Notes: generated by a model from the sequence alone, not told the origin. DNA of 64,000 nucleotides from JANOZM01 sp031429355 (GCA_031429355.1 JANOZM010000016.1:606078-670077), one strand, 5' to 3'. Counted from the stretch's first letter, positions 1 through 8,148 are shown. A program made the numbers and translations.

Positions 1-186
1 GGTGTGGGCCTTGCCATGCTGGCGGCTTGGGGTATTAATCAATTCGATAAAATTACGATGGTGCTGTCGACTCAACACGTAGTCATAGCGGTTTTATTTT
101 CAACAGCTGTAGGGTTGTTTTTTGGGTTTTACCCGGCACGGCGTGCGTCGAAACTCTCGCCTATTGAGTGTTTGCGGCAGGACTAA
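1..186 (+). CDS. MacB/FtsX-type ABC transporter permease, C-terminal end (partial)
   Basis: The frame is open from the window edge and ends at the TAA at 184-186. The roughly 60 visible residues hold a hydrophobic segment followed by a GFYPARRASKLSPIECLR tail. That pattern (GxxPAxxAsxlxPieaLR) is the usual C terminus of MacB-type macrolide/lipoprotein permeases of the FtsX family, which couple ATP hydrolysis in the cytoplasm to periplasmic substrate handling. The 5' part lies outside the window, so substrate and partners cannot be judged. Confidence 0.8.
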   Translation, partial: GVGLAMLAAWGINQFDKITMVLSTQHVVIAVLFSTAVGLFFGFYPARRASKLSPIECLRQD

Positions 187-356
187 TCAGAAGGAAATTG
201 GTGTTTGAGGTTTGCGCCTAATTACCTTGGCTGGCTAACCGTGTGTAGCAATCCACGTTTTAACAAAACAGCTGCGGATATTGAAAATAGAGTAAAACCG
301 TCCAATTCCACGCCACAAAGTGAATTAGACGAATACGTAAATTGTTCAATTAAATT
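187..356. other. Non-coding or relic spacer after the permease
   Basis: No open frame with recognisable protein content is seen here. Base composition becomes AT-rich towards 350. It separates the permease tail from the eroded ATPase and antitoxin remains that follow. Confidence 0.4.
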
Positions 357-557
357 ATGGACTTACCAAGAGATCTTCCTCGCGAAAGCACGCAATTTTT
401 GCTAAATGCTAGTAAAACATTTCCTGTTTTGCTGCTCACGGGTGTACAAGAAATCGGCAAAACGACACTGCTTAATGCTTTCGTCGAACGCGGTGAGCTC
501 AAACGCAATTCCGAAAAAACTCATGTTAAAGGATCAACACCATTACCAAATTATTGA
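357..557 (+). pseudogene. Fragment of an AAA/DUF4143-type ATPase (N-terminal piece)
   Basis: The 66-residue frame begins with LPRESTQFLLNASKTFPVLLLTG and carries a GVQEIGKTTLL segment. This resembles the Walker A region (GxRQvGKTTLL) of the large AAA_14/DUF4143 ATPases common in accessory DNA. Those proteins are about 400 residues long; here the frame ends shortly after the P-loop and nothing downstream continues it. I read it as a truncated remnant. The assignment rests on the P-loop context only. Confidence 0.5.
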
Positions 558-788
558 TTAAGTTACCCGATCAACTCGCACAACAAGCCTTGCGTGCAGG
601 TCTTCTTTCAGAGACAGGCATTGAGCGCATTTTAATTGCCGCTCTACGCACAGATCGAATTGATCGGATGTCACAGGCTTTTGATATTTGGAAACTAACC
701 TCATACCCGCGATGAGTCCTGATGAGATTCACGCTGAGATTGACGCTCGTCGCGCTGAGATTCGTATTGCGACTCGCTCTTGGTTCAT
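542..788 (+). pseudogene. Frameshifted antitoxin remnant (toxin lost)
   Basis: One frame reads ITKLLIKLPDQLAQQALRAG and continues through a GLLSETGIERILIAAL segment until TGA at 713. An overlapping frame resumes with MSPDEIHAEIDARRAEIR at 711-764. Joined, they match the shape of small antitoxins paired with PIN toxins: a 'LP.eLa..a...GLls.e.ie.ll..al' N terminus and a 'ms.deI.aEI.a.RaerR' C terminus. A frameshift near 700 and the lack of a start codon or following toxin indicate decay. Confidence 0.5.
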
Positions 789-870
789 ACACCGCACTCT
801 CAGCGCTTATCTGGCCCAGTCAACCGGCGATGTTCTAGAAGCCAATCCCGTTGGAGCTCGATTCACGCAA

Positions 871-896
871 AATCCTAAATCCTAAATCCTAAATCC
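871..896. repeat. Tandem heptamer repeat (AATCCTA)
   Basis: Three complete copies and one partial copy of AATCCTA lie head to tail, directly after the antitoxin relic. A 7-bp unit does not preserve a reading frame, which fits non-coding slippage in decaying DNA. Confidence 0.8.
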
Positions 897-1107
897 TTGA
901 TGCTTTTTGCAAAAGCTACGTCGGCATCTATCGCTTTTAATAACACTTCGTTGGCCTCACTGAAATGCAGATCAAGATCGAAGCCAGGGTACGAACCGTA
1001 CTTAATTTAGTTTCAAATGCCACGTTGTAAGCTTGACCAGACGGCCCCGATGGAGCACTAACCCCTGCACTGTTTGCCCCAATAAAACGAAAGCGCTAAG
1101 GCCAAAT
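897..1107. other. Relic spacer with an unassigned open stretch on the minus strand
   Basis: Read on the minus strand, about 975-900 gives a codon-like segment (YGSYPGFDLDLHFSEANEVL and onwards) without start or stop signals of its own. I do not recognise the family. It is probably a piece of a lost gene and should not be called as a CDS. Confidence 0.35.
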
Positions 1108-1374
1108 CTATGCCTTAGAAGCCCCTTCAGGAAGTTGATCTTCGTCAGCAGGAGCCTCTCCACCAACTCGTGAAAGCAACGCCAATGCAGAATTCATATT
1201 GCCGGTCTTAGCACGCTCTATAAAAAATTCAGATGTTTTCAGCGCAGCAAGTTTTTCCGCCACAGCGCTGACAATAAATTGATTCAGTGTTGTTCCGTCT
1301 TGACGAGCAACGACTTCCGCACCGGCTTTGAGCGAACTGGGAAGTCTTAGTGCATAGTTACTTTGTGAGCCCAT
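1108..1374 (-). CDS. Ribbon-helix-helix/HicB-like antitoxin of a PIN toxin pair
   Basis: 88 residues. The N-terminal NYALRLPSSLKAGAEVVARQ and the following TTLNQFIVSAVAEKLA are the pattern of Arc/HicB-type DNA-binding antitoxins (strand, then helix-turn-helix with a 'slNqfi..Ava.kla' motif). The C-terminal half would bind and neutralise the toxin. ATG at 1374 is preferred over the in-frame TTG at 1389 because AAAGGA lies 6 nt upstream of it. It begins 1 nt after the stop of the PIN toxin gene, so the toxin is promoter-proximal, the reverse of most vapBC operons. Confidence 0.7.
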   Translation of the reverse strand: MGSQSNYALRLPSSLKAGAEVVARQDGTTLNQFIVSAVAEKLAALKTSEFFIERAKTGNMNSALALLSRVGGEAPADEDQLPEGASKA

Positions 1375-1375
1375 G

Positions 1376-1804
1376 TTAATTCCTTTCAAAAAACTCTTTA
1401 GGCGTTTTTAGTTCGATTCCGAATCGATTAACCTCGGGCAGAAAGTCTGCTTTATTGAACGTCAAAACACAGACATTATCGCCCATGCCAAGTGCGTTTA
1501 CCGCCAATTCAAGAACCATATCATCGTCAGGGTCACGCAATTGAGGCCTCCAAAGAAATAAAATTTCAACGGGAATTACTGCGCTCGCCAGAACATCTAA
1601 AAAATTAGTGGCTTCAATTCTCGATATGCCTGCCGCGCTTAAATGTTTGGGTCGTAACAGTACTTCTTCATATTCCAAAAACAACGGGACGCTACACACT
1701 GCTTCAATTGATTTTGAGAGCGTTCGCTTAAGAATTTCCGCTGAGGCCCCAAAAGGACTTCGAATTCCGGCAACCACTACATTCGTATCGAGTACGTATT
1801 TCAT
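1376..1804 (-). CDS. PIN-domain ribonuclease toxin
   Basis: 142 residues beginning MKYVLDTNVVVAGIRSPFG. The first acidic residue (D6 in LDTN), a central E and a late RDPDDDMVLELA acidic cluster are the metal-binding positions of PIN nucleases of the 'putative toxin-antitoxin system toxin component, PIN family' group. Such toxins cleave RNA when not bound by their antitoxin. The gene sits 1 nt upstream of the antitoxin gene in one transcription unit. Surrounding DNA is full of TA debris, suggesting a site that repeatedly captures such modules. Confidence 0.8.
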   Translation of the reverse strand: MKYVLDTNVVVAGIRSPFGASAEILKRTLSKSIEAVCSVPLFLEYEEVLLRPKHLSAAGISRIEATNFLDVLASAVIPVEILFLWRPQLRDPDDDMVLELAVNALGMGDNVCVLTFNKADFLPEVNRFGIELKTPKEFFERN

Positions 1805-2020
1805 ATCGCTGGCAATATATCACCCGGCGATAGATTTAGCAATAATCCGGTAAAGCAAACCCAACAGTCCGTTTTATAGTCCAAGAACACATCGCTGTTG
1901 AGTGTGTTCTTGGCTTTGGCCTGACGGGCAATAAATTGGTTGCTCGTGGCTCGGCTATGCAAGCAAAAATAGAGGTTGGGGCATTAGGTGGGGCATTTAA
2001 GAAAACTCTAACGGAAACAA

Positions 2021-2055
2021 CAAAGGGCTAGAAACAGTAAGTCTCTAACCCTTTG
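2021..2055 (-). terminator. Imperfect hairpin downstream of tRNA-Pro
   Basis: Arms of 15 nt (2021-2035 and 2041-2055) pair at about 13 positions around a 5-nt loop. On the minus strand the stem is followed by TTGTTGTTT. Its place just beyond the 3' end of tRNA-Pro fits a terminator. Confidence 0.45.
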
Positions 2056-2072
2056 AATTTACAACTAATTTT

Positions 2073-2152
<80 letters not shown>

Positions 2153-2310
2153 GACCCAAAGTATAGCAGAGGCGGCGTGCAGCGGATAATGCTAGCAAAG
2201 CGGCCTAAAGTCCTCGCCGCGTTTGGTTGCCTCCCCCTTTTTGACTTGGTGCACGATTCAGTTTTATCCTGTTCTTACTAACGCAATAAATCGCTAAACA
2301 ATCGGAAGGC

Positions 2311-2460
2311 GAGTCAAGCTTTGCGACTGGATTCGCCATTGTTGGGATGCTGATTGGTTCGGGTTTGTTGGTCCTTAGTGCGTTTTGGCATCGGGCTAGA
2401 AAACCGATTGTTAATGCGCTGCCTAATGCTATTGCGGCTAAATTACCGGCGATTCAATAG
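2311..2460 (+). pseudogene. C-terminal fragment of an unidentified membrane protein
   Basis: This is a 49-codon frame ending at TAG 2458-2460, without a start codon. It has one hydrophobic span (FAIVGMLIGSGLLVLSAFW) followed by a basic, alanine-rich tail. It looks like the last membrane helix and tail of a larger protein whose 5' part has been lost. The family is not recognisable. Confidence 0.35.
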
Positions 2461-2597
2461 GTCAAGCAGTTAAGGCTGTGTCGGACTATACGGCTACACG
2501 CGATGCCTCGGTTAGGTTCGGCTCACAGAAAAAATTCTACCCTCAGAATTGGTTCACCCCGCTATCGTTCTACCTTGCGCCTTTGGAGCATTTCTTG

Positions 2598-2910
2598 CGC
2601 AGCCTTCTAGTTGAAGATGATTCCGCCTCAGCGGACGCCACAACCCGCGCTTTCAAGGGACAGGGTTGAACGTTAGACTGGTCTGCACTGTGCGAGCCGG
2701 TAGCAGCGTCGGTCAAGTAAGACCCAATTGACCTCGTTGTGTTGGATATTGGCCTGGCCCGAATCGATGGATTCAAAACCTTACGGCGTTTGCGCCTAAG
2801 GCAGCACGACACCTGTGTCGATGCTGACTACCCGCGACGCTGTTGAAGACCGCGTCGCTGTTGAAGACCCCGTGCATGGCTTGGAAAGGGCAAAGAAGCA
2901 ACCACCCTCG
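2598..2910 (+). pseudogene. Decayed OmpR/QseB-type response regulator (receiver domain)
   Basis: In one frame the sequence reads RSLLVEDDSASADATTRAFK, then a TGA, then LDWSALCEPVAASV, then a TAA, then DPIDLVVLDIGLARIDGFKT. A frameshift near 2810 restores MLTTRDAVEDRVAVEDPVHG. These pieces are collinear with a QseB/PmrA-like receiver domain: the acidic VEDD pocket, the phosphoacceptor in VLDIGL, and the conserved T/S and 'TARD.veDRv.Gld' segment. Two stops, a frameshift and loss of the whole DNA-binding domain make it a clear pseudogene. No sensor kinase is nearby. Confidence 0.75.
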
Positions 2911-3089
2911 CCCCGATCAACACCAACAGATAGCAATACTTTAAAGATAATTTTTCGAGCAAATAAAAATCTCACACCCTGGGTTCGGTATCGAACAGAC
3001 AAGTCGATAGTCAAGTGCCTAGCATCGCATCCTAGTTTCTAAATTGAGCCTTTTGCTTTTTAGATATTCAACCGAACCAGGAGACGCAT

Positions 3090-4250
3090 ATGAACCCACT
3101 GACCCCACCGCTTTCCAACACTGCAGTTGTCGACGAGGACCTTGCAGAGCAAGCCAAGCCCGGACACGGCATCCCGTCTCAGGATCCGGATGCGGCAGCT
3201 CAGACCCCGCTAAGACCCGATGAAGCCGCACGCGAAGCCAACTCGGTAATGGTAGGCGGAGGCGTGATGGCAGGTGTGGTCGCCGGAGCCGCTATTGGTG
3301 TCACTATTGCTGGCCCAGTGGGTGTTTTGGTTGGGGCCACTGTCGGTGCTGTTACTGGCGCAATGGGCGGAGTCGCCGTTGGGGCTTTAAGTAAAACAGA
3401 GGGTTCGAGCAGCACCATTACGGCGTCTTTAGGCAGAGCGCCCAAAGACGCTGTGCGCTTACACATCGAGGACAGTGGAGGCAATGGCCGACCTTTGGTG
3501 CTCATTCATGGCTGGCCACTGTCTGCCGAGGCTTGGGCAGCGCAGGTGCCAGTCCTAAAAGCCGCTGGCTACCGTGTTGTAGCTTACGACCGCCGAGGTT
3601 TCGGGCGCTCGGACAAGCCGGAATCAAGTTACAGCTACGATGTACTGGCCGATGACTTGAAAAGCGTTATAGATCAATGCGGTCTGCAGGACGTGACGCT
3701 AGTGGGTTTCTCGATGGGTGGCGGTGAAGTAGCCCGCTATATCGCTCGACACGGCGAATTACGCTTGCGTAGCATCGTGTTTGCCGCAGCAGTTCCGCCC
3801 TACTTGATGAAAACAGCTGACAACCCCGATGGGCCGCTAACGCCCGAGAAGGCGCAAGAAAAAAAGAGCGGGCTTGTGAAGGATCGAGACAGTTACTTCG
3901 ATGAGTTCACGCAAGCTTTTTTCTCGGCAAATAGCGTGCTGCAAGTGACAGAGACGCAACGCAAAGAGGCGATCAAGCTTTGTCATCAATCAGCCCAATA
4001 TGCAGCGTTAGCCTGCATGGACTCATTTAGCACTACGGACTTTCGCGATGACTTGAAAAAAGTAACTGTGCCCACGCTGGTTATTCACGGTGAAGCAGAC
4101 GCTATAGTGCCCTTTGAAGGCTCTGGCCAGCGAACACATAGCGCAATTGCTCACAGCCAATTAGTGACTGTGAAAGATGCACCGCACGGATTAAATGTTT
4201 CCCACGCGCAGGCGTTTAACGATGCGTTGTTGTCATTCTTTCAGGCCTAA
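3090..4250 (+). CDS. Alpha/beta hydrolase (chloroperoxidase/arylesterase-like) with glycine-zipper N-terminal region
   Basis: 386 residues, start supported by CAGGAG 9 nt upstream of ATG. Residues about 1-50 are polar and proline-rich. Residues about 54-103 form a Gly/Ala/Val-rich stretch with GxxxG spacing (VMAGVVAGAAIGVTIAGPVG), resembling glycine-zipper membrane segments. From about 125 on there is a complete non-heme-chloroperoxidase-type hydrolase: HGWPLSAEAW oxyanion region, YDRRGFGRSDKP, nucleophile elbow GFSMGG, acid in HGEADAIVPFE and the final His in DAPHGLNVSHA. The family hydrolyses esters or performs perhydrolysis; the substrate is unknown. The extension is not part of usual members (about 275 residues) and may tether the enzyme to a membrane. 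Confidence 0.8.
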   Translation: MNPLTPPLSNTAVVDEDLAEQAKPGHGIPSQDPDAAAQTPLRPDEAAREANSVMVGGGVMAGVVAGAAIGVTIAGPVGVLVGATVGAVTGAMGGVAVGALSKTEGSSSTITASLGRAPKDAVRLHIEDSGGNGRPLVLIHGWPLSAEAWAAQVPVLKAAGYRVVAYDRRGFGRSDKPESSYSYDVLADDLKSVIDQCGLQDVTLVGFSMGGGEVARYIARHGELRLRSIVFAAAVPPYLMKTADNPDGPLTPEKAQEKKSGLVKDRDSYFDEFTQAFFSANSVLQVTETQRKEAIKLCHQSAQYAALACMDSFSTTDFRDDLKKVTVPTLVIHGEADAIVPFEGSGQRTHSAIAHSQLVTVKDAPHGLNVSHAQAFNDALLSFFQA

Positions 4251-4304
4251 AGAACGTGCCGTAAAAAACCCAGTGTAATCAGTCATCTTACAAGGAGAAA
4301 CGAC

Positions 4305-4658
4305 ATGAGTTATATCGATGGATTTGTACTCGCCGAGCCAAGCAACAAGAAAGAAGAGTACCGAAAAATTGCGACCGAATCCGCCGCGATTTTCAAGGAA
4401 CATGGCGCTATTCGCGTTGTTGAATGTTGGGGCAACGATGTGCCCGACGGCAAGCTGACTGATTTTAAAATGGCAGTCAAGGCAGAAAATACCGAGACAG
4501 TGGTGTTCTCGTGGATCGAGTGGCCCTCAAAAGAGGCGCGCGATACGGGCAATGAAAAATTTATGAACGACCCTCGGTTCAAGCAGTTGGGCGACATGCC
4601 GTTCGATGCAAAGCGCATGATTTTCGGTGGCTTTGAAGTGCTGCTGGATGCATCATGA
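4305..4658 (+). CDS. DUF1428 family protein (YbaA-like)
   Basis: 117 residues, the normal length of DUF1428 proteins. It shows the typical opening SYIDGFVLAEPSNKKEEYRK, the VECWGNDVPDGKLTDF core and the C-terminal MPFDAKRMIFGGFEVLLD. These proteins adopt a ferredoxin-like alpha/beta fold and have no established biochemical role. AAGGAG precedes the ATG. Its stop overlaps the start of the next gene by 4 nt (ATGA at 4655-4658), indicating translational coupling with the RibD-like reductase. Confidence 0.9.
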   Translation: MSYIDGFVLAEPSNKKEEYRKIATESAAIFKEHGAIRVVECWGNDVPDGKLTDFKMAVKAENTETVVFSWIEWPSKEARDTGNEKFMNDPRFKQLGDMPFDAKRMIFGGFEVLLDAS

Positions 4659-5239
4659 CCGCTACTTACACTTTCGACATCTTTTCTACGCTAGACGGTT
4701 TCGGCTCCTATGGCCCAGATGGGAACTGGGGCGGGTACTGGGGCAAGCAAGGCCCCGAACTGCTTAGCCGCCGCCTCACTTCATTCGATGCTGATCAGCG
4801 AATGGTCTTTGGCGCCACCACCTTCCGACTATTTGTGGAGATTCTTGCAACGAGCACCGAAAAATCTGACGTGCGGGATCCGTGGGTCACCCGAATGATA
4901 AACATGCCAGCCACGGTGGTGTCTTCTACTCTGAAAGGCCCGCAAGACTGGTCAGACGCAACGATCGTGAACGGCGACGCCGTGGATATCGTCGCCCGGC
5001 TCAAGAAGGAATCCAAAGTGCCGTTGCGATCACACGGGAGCATCTCGTTGAACCGGGCGTTGATGGCGGCTGGTCTTGTTGACCTAGTGCGGGTCTCGAT
5101 TTTTCCGGTTATCTCTGGCAAAACCGGTACCCATCCTATCTTCAAAGACGCTGCGGATTTTGATTTGAAGCTGATCGAAAGTCGCACGCTTGACGGCAAT
5201 ATTCAAGAGCTGATCTACCGGCCCACGCTGCACGTGTGA
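4655..5239 (+). CDS. Dihydrofolate reductase family protein (RibD C-terminal domain)
   Basis: 194 residues. The opening TYTFDIFSTLDGFGSYG, the MVFGATTFRLFVE segment and late LRSHGSISLNRALMAAGLVD followed by LVRVSIFPVISGKTG are hallmarks of the YyaP/YwjB-type RibD_C family, NADPH-dependent reductases of the dihydrofolate-reductase fold. The physiological substrate of these stand-alone members is mostly unknown. It is coupled to the upstream DUF1428 gene by an ATGA overlap. Confidence 0.85.
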   Translation: MTATYTFDIFSTLDGFGSYGPDGNWGGYWGKQGPELLSRRLTSFDADQRMVFGATTFRLFVEILATSTEKSDVRDPWVTRMINMPATVVSSTLKGPQDWSDATIVNGDAVDIVARLKKESKVPLRSHGSISLNRALMAAGLVDLVRVSIFPVISGKTGTHPIFKDAADFDLKLIESRTLDGNIQELIYRPTLHV

Positions 5240-5335
5240 GGCTAGACGTTTCACATCAAAGGGTAATATGACGATCACTAAATCCCTTGTCAACTTGGCA
5301 GTTAAAGTCATCATGCCGATGCTGGGAGCAAAACG

Positions 5336-5542
5336 ATGAGCAACGAAAATGTAAAAGGCCCAGCCTCCTATTTTCCTTCAATTGAGGAGACTTATGGTGA
5401 ACCGGTTTCACATTGGATGGCGATGTTAAAGCAAGCCGGTCCACTCAAGCACATGGAGCTGGTCAGCCTGCTAAAGATAAAACATAAAATGGGGCATGGG
5501 CATGCAAATGCATTGGTGGCGCATTTTCTGTCTCAAAAGTAA
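5336..5542 (+). CDS. DUF4287 domain protein
   Basis: 68 residues, essentially only the DUF4287 domain. 'SYFPSIEETYGEPVSHWMAM' and the C-terminal KIKHKMGHGHANALVAHFL match the conserved 'yfpsie..yG.pi..W...l......h.e.v..Lk..h.mghGhAnalV' signature. Function is unknown; such domains often sit beside DUF1801/YdhG-like or VOC proteins in stress-related small-gene clusters. The ATG follows GGGAGC at a reasonable distance. Confidence 0.85.
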   Translation: MSNENVKGPASYFPSIEETYGEPVSHWMAMLKQAGPLKHMELVSLLKIKHKMGHGHANALVAHFLSQK

Positions 5543-5622
5543 GCGTTGGGAGCTTTATCTGTGAGCCAACGCACAGACGAGTTACCACTGTTGGCGTTAC
5601 ATTTTTAACGAAGGAGTTCATC

Positions 5623-6036
5623 ATGAAAGTTCAAGCCTACATAAGCTTTGGCGGCCGCTGTGAAGAAGCGCTGGAGTTCTACAAAAAGTCCATCGGTGCT
5701 GAAGTCACTGGCCTGATGCGCTGGAAAGAATGCCCAGACGCAGGCATGAAGCCGCCGCCCGGCTGGGAAGAAAAAGTCATGAACGCGATGTTTCGCATTG
5801 GCGAAACGGACCTGATGGCTGACGACGGTATGGGCCCAGCAACGCCAGAGTTCAAAGGCATGACGTTGGCACTGAGTGCGGCCAGCGATGCCGACTCGCG
5901 ACGTGTGTTTGATGCACTGGCCAACGGCGGCACCGTGCAAATGCCGCTGGCCAAAACATTCTGGACGTCTTCCTTCGGCATGCTGACCGACAAATTCGGC
6001 GTGCCTTGGATGGTCATGACGGAATCAGCATCATGA
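5623..6036 (+). CDS. VOC family protein, PhnB-like
   Basis: 137 residues. 'VQAYISFGGRCEEALEFYKK', then MFRIGETDLMADDG, and a final WTSSFGMLTDKFGVPWMV are the pattern of the PhnB/3-demethylubiquinone-methyltransferase-like branch of the vicinal-oxygen-chelate superfamily. Members form dimers of beta-alpha-beta-beta-beta modules; this branch usually lacks a confirmed enzymatic activity. A strong GAAGGAG precedes the ATG. The stop overlaps the next gene's start (ATGA at 6033-6036). Confidence 0.85.
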   Translation: MKVQAYISFGGRCEEALEFYKKSIGAEVTGLMRWKECPDAGMKPPPGWEEKVMNAMFRIGETDLMADDGMGPATPEFKGMTLALSAASDADSRRVFDALANGGTVQMPLAKTFWTSSFGMLTDKFGVPWMVMTESAS

Positions 6037-6542
6037 CTTCTCCGGCTGCCGCTACCTCAGTCGACGGCCGCGAGCTGACGAGCGAACTCCACATTAGGCG
6101 CGATCCCCCACGCCCCTTTCTTTGCCTTAGCGGTGTGATCCGCCGAGACAACATTCCTTCTGTCATGAACATCCTGATTGAGCGGTTTGCTTTGGCGTCA
6201 ACCGGTCTTGCTGGATTAGGACCACAAGTCGCCCTTTATCACCCGCAAGGTCGTGACCCGTTCGGACCGGATGGGGAGCCATGTTGGCTAGGGCGCGAAC
6301 TAACTGCGCCGCTTGACGCACCTGCCGGACTCCTGCTTAACTGGACCCTTGGCGGGGCCATTGCGATGCTCGTTCATCATGGAGCGTATGAGCGGATGCT
6401 GGAGACGCACTTTGCGCTTCATCGGGCTGTGAAATCGGTTGGTCGGGCGCTTGTTGGTCCCAATTGGGAACGCTACGGACCAAGTAACGACCCATCAGAA
6501 TTACGCACGGAAGTTTGCTACCTACTTGCAGAGCCGACTTGA
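6033..6542 (+). CDS. Hypothetical protein, possibly GyrI-like effector-binding fold
   Basis: 169 residues from the ATG that overlaps the previous stop; an upstream in-frame start at 6006 would lie inside the VOC gene. The central AGLGPQVALYHPQGRDPFGPDG, a LGGAIAMLVHHGAYERM segment and a C-terminal RTEVCYLLAEPT resemble the ligand-binding modules of AraC effector/GyrI-like proteins, in which 'vhhGpyd.l...y..l' and a final 'tel..pl' are typical. No DNA-binding part is present. The assignment is from pattern only. Confidence 0.6.
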   Translation: MTSPAAATSVDGRELTSELHIRRDPPRPFLCLSGVIRRDNIPSVMNILIERFALASTGLAGLGPQVALYHPQGRDPFGPDGEPCWLGRELTAPLDAPAGLLLNWTLGGAIAMLVHHGAYERMLETHFALHRAVKSVGRALVGPNWERYGPSNDPSELRTEVCYLLAEPT

Positions 6543-6544
6543 TC

Positions 6545-7354
6545 ATGGCGGTTGGGTCTGAAAAGAACACGAAGGCAACTTTCATCCCCGTGCTTCGTTA
6601 CCGTGACGCACCCGCTGCCATCGAATGGTTGTGCCACGCATTTGGCTTTGAAAAACACTTGGTTGTGCCGAATGACGATGGCACAGTTGCTCATGCGCAG
6701 CTGAGCTTCGGCAACGGCATGATCATGCTAGGTTCGGTGATGAAAAACGAGACTGAATTTGGCAGATTGATGCGCCAGCCTGATGAAGTTGGAGACGCTC
6801 AAACCCAATCAGCGTACGTGGTGGTGGCCGACGCCGATGCTGCTTACACACACGCCAAAGCTGGTGGTGCCAAGATCGCTATGGAGATCTGGACCGAAGA
6901 CTATGGTGGTCGCGGTTTCAGCTGCTTTGATGTTGAAGGTCATCTGTGGAGCTTTGGCAGCTACGATCCGTGGTCACAGCCGAAAGATACAGTGTCGATT
7001 GCAAAGGCAGCCTACGGAGCCTATGTATCAAAAGATCGCGCAGCCCTTGAAGCACTGATTGCCGATGACTTTCACTTTACAAGCCCGCTGGATAACCGCA
7101 TTGACCGAGCGACCTATTTCGCCCGCTGTTGGCCCAACAGCAAGACCACCGAAGGCTTTGAGTTTATCCATCTTGTGCCAGATGGGGAGCGGGTGTTTGT
7201 TACCTACGAGGCACGTGGGGCGGGCGGACATCGCTTTCAAAATACAGAAATCGTCACGGTGCGAGGATTGCAGATTGTCGAAGTGGAGGTTTATTTTGGC
7301 TGGAACCTACCGCACAAAGCGGCCGTCGGCGGTTTAGTTGCAAACGCGAATTAA
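6545..7354 (+). CDS. VOC (glyoxalase-like) and SnoaL/NTF2-like two-domain fusion protein
   Basis: 269 residues from ATG 6545, just after the previous stop. Residues about 10-140 form a PhnB-type VOC module: FIPVLRYRDAPAAIEWLCHA, then a G-rich MIMLGSV strand, and GRGFSCFDVEGHLWSFGSYD. Residues about 148-262 form a SnoaL-like cone domain: VSIAKAAYGAYVSKDRAALE, LIADDFHFTSPLDNRIDRAT, and 'HRFQNTEIVTVRGLQIVEVE'. Both halves occur as separate proteins elsewhere, including genes nearby in this cluster, so the fusion suggests a shared small-molecule substrate. Catalytic residues cannot be assigned. Confidence 0.8.
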   Translation: MAVGSEKNTKATFIPVLRYRDAPAAIEWLCHAFGFEKHLVVPNDDGTVAHAQLSFGNGMIMLGSVMKNETEFGRLMRQPDEVGDAQTQSAYVVVADADAAYTHAKAGGAKIAMEIWTEDYGGRGFSCFDVEGHLWSFGSYDPWSQPKDTVSIAKAAYGAYVSKDRAALEALIADDFHFTSPLDNRIDRATYFARCWPNSKTTEGFEFIHLVPDGERVFVTYEARGAGGHRFQNTEIVTVRGLQIVEVEVYFGWNLPHKAAVGGLVANAN

Positions 7355-7386
7355 CAGTTCCCCCACAACCATCGACAGGACTATCA

Positions 7387-7557
7387 ATGACCAAAAACGC
7401 AATTTGTCTGTGGTTCGACAAAGATGCCGAGGCCGCTGCGCACTTCTTCGCCAAGACGTTTCCAGACAGTGCAGTCGCAGCCGTATTCCATGCGCTAAGC
7501 GACAATCCAAACGGTACGCTGGCGACGCCGCCATCGCGGCGCTTTCCGGCGGGATGA
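7387..7557 (+). pseudogene. Truncated VOC family protein (paralogue of the gene at 8699)
   Basis: The frame MTKNAICLWFDKDAEAAAHF and the next 20 residues match the N terminus of the intact VOC gene at 8699-9178 almost residue for residue. After about 40 residues the similarity stops and a short unrelated tail runs to TGA at 7557. The C-terminal three quarters of the domain are missing. It looks like a deletion that joined this gene to the tail of another one (see 7558-7649). Confidence 0.8.
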
Positions 7558-7649
7558 TCGCTTCGTGGTGCTTCCAAGGGACGTTAGCTGAGGCATGGCG
7601 AAGGAAAGGCCCAGCCCCATCGGTCGAGGCGCTGTTGTTGTCCTACTAA
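7558..7649 (+). pseudogene. C-terminal tail of an unidentified protein
   Basis: Directly after the truncated VOC gene an open stretch reads SWCFQGTLAEAWRRKGPAPS and ends at TAA 7647-7649 with no start of its own. It looks like the 3' end of a different gene brought next to the VOC fragment by deletion. The family is not recognised. Confidence 0.3.
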
Positions 7650-7672
7650 CCCCAATTAATAAAGGAAACATC

Positions 7673-8122
7673 ATGACCATTAAGCGCATGGATAACGTCG
7701 GCATCGTGGTAGCGAACATTGATGCCGCAATTGAATTTTTCACCGAGCTTGGCTTAGAGCTTGAAGGGCGCGCCCCAATCGAAGGAGCTTGGGCAAATGG
7801 CGTGACTGGACTGCGCGGCATGCGCGTAGAGATTGCGATGATGCGTACGCCGGATGGTCATAGTAAGCTTGAGCTGTCTCGATTTGACGCGCCGCCTGTG
7901 GTTTCCGATCACCGTAGCGCACCAGTGAACGCGCTCGGTTACCTGCGAGTCATGTTCACCGTGACCGATATCGACGACACGCTCGCGCGGCTCTACAAAC
8001 GCGGGGCGGCGCTCGTCGGCGACGTGGTTCAGTACCAAGACGCGTATCGACTTTGCTACATCCGTGGCCCAGAAGGAATTCTTATCGGGCTCGCACAAGA
8101 GCTCGGGAAAGCACCAGCGTAA
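7673..8122 (+). CDS. VOC family (glyoxalase-like) protein
   Basis: 149 residues from ATG 7673, preceded by AAAGGAAAC. The opening MDNVGIVVANIDAAIEFFTE is a classical glyoxalase/bleomycin-resistance N terminus. Two VOC half-modules follow: ELGLELEGRAP...MRVEIAMMRTPDG and a second one from LGYLRVMFTVTDIDDTLARL to YIRGPEGILIGLAQEL. His and Glu residues at usual metal-ligand positions are present (LELSRF, EGILIGLAQE). A longer upstream frame from 7595 overlaps the gene fragment before it and lacks a ribosome site. Confidence 0.85.
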   Translation: MTIKRMDNVGIVVANIDAAIEFFTELGLELEGRAPIEGAWANGVTGLRGMRVEIAMMRTPDGHSKLELSRFDAPPVVSDHRSAPVNALGYLRVMFTVTDIDDTLARLYKRGAALVGDVVQYQDAYRLCYIRGPEGILIGLAQELGKAPA

Positions 8123-8148
8123 ATTTTCAATAATGAATGGAGCATTGA

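Noticed and set aside
871..896. Direct repeats considered as a CRISPR or iteron array
   Set aside because: The unit is only 7 bp without spacers and occurs three to four times; it is simple slippage.
1860..2023. Possible integrase remnant between the PIN toxin and tRNA-Pro
   Set aside because: The location beside a tRNA 3' end is suggestive, but no integrase motif could be read in any frame and no repeat of the tRNA end was found in the window.
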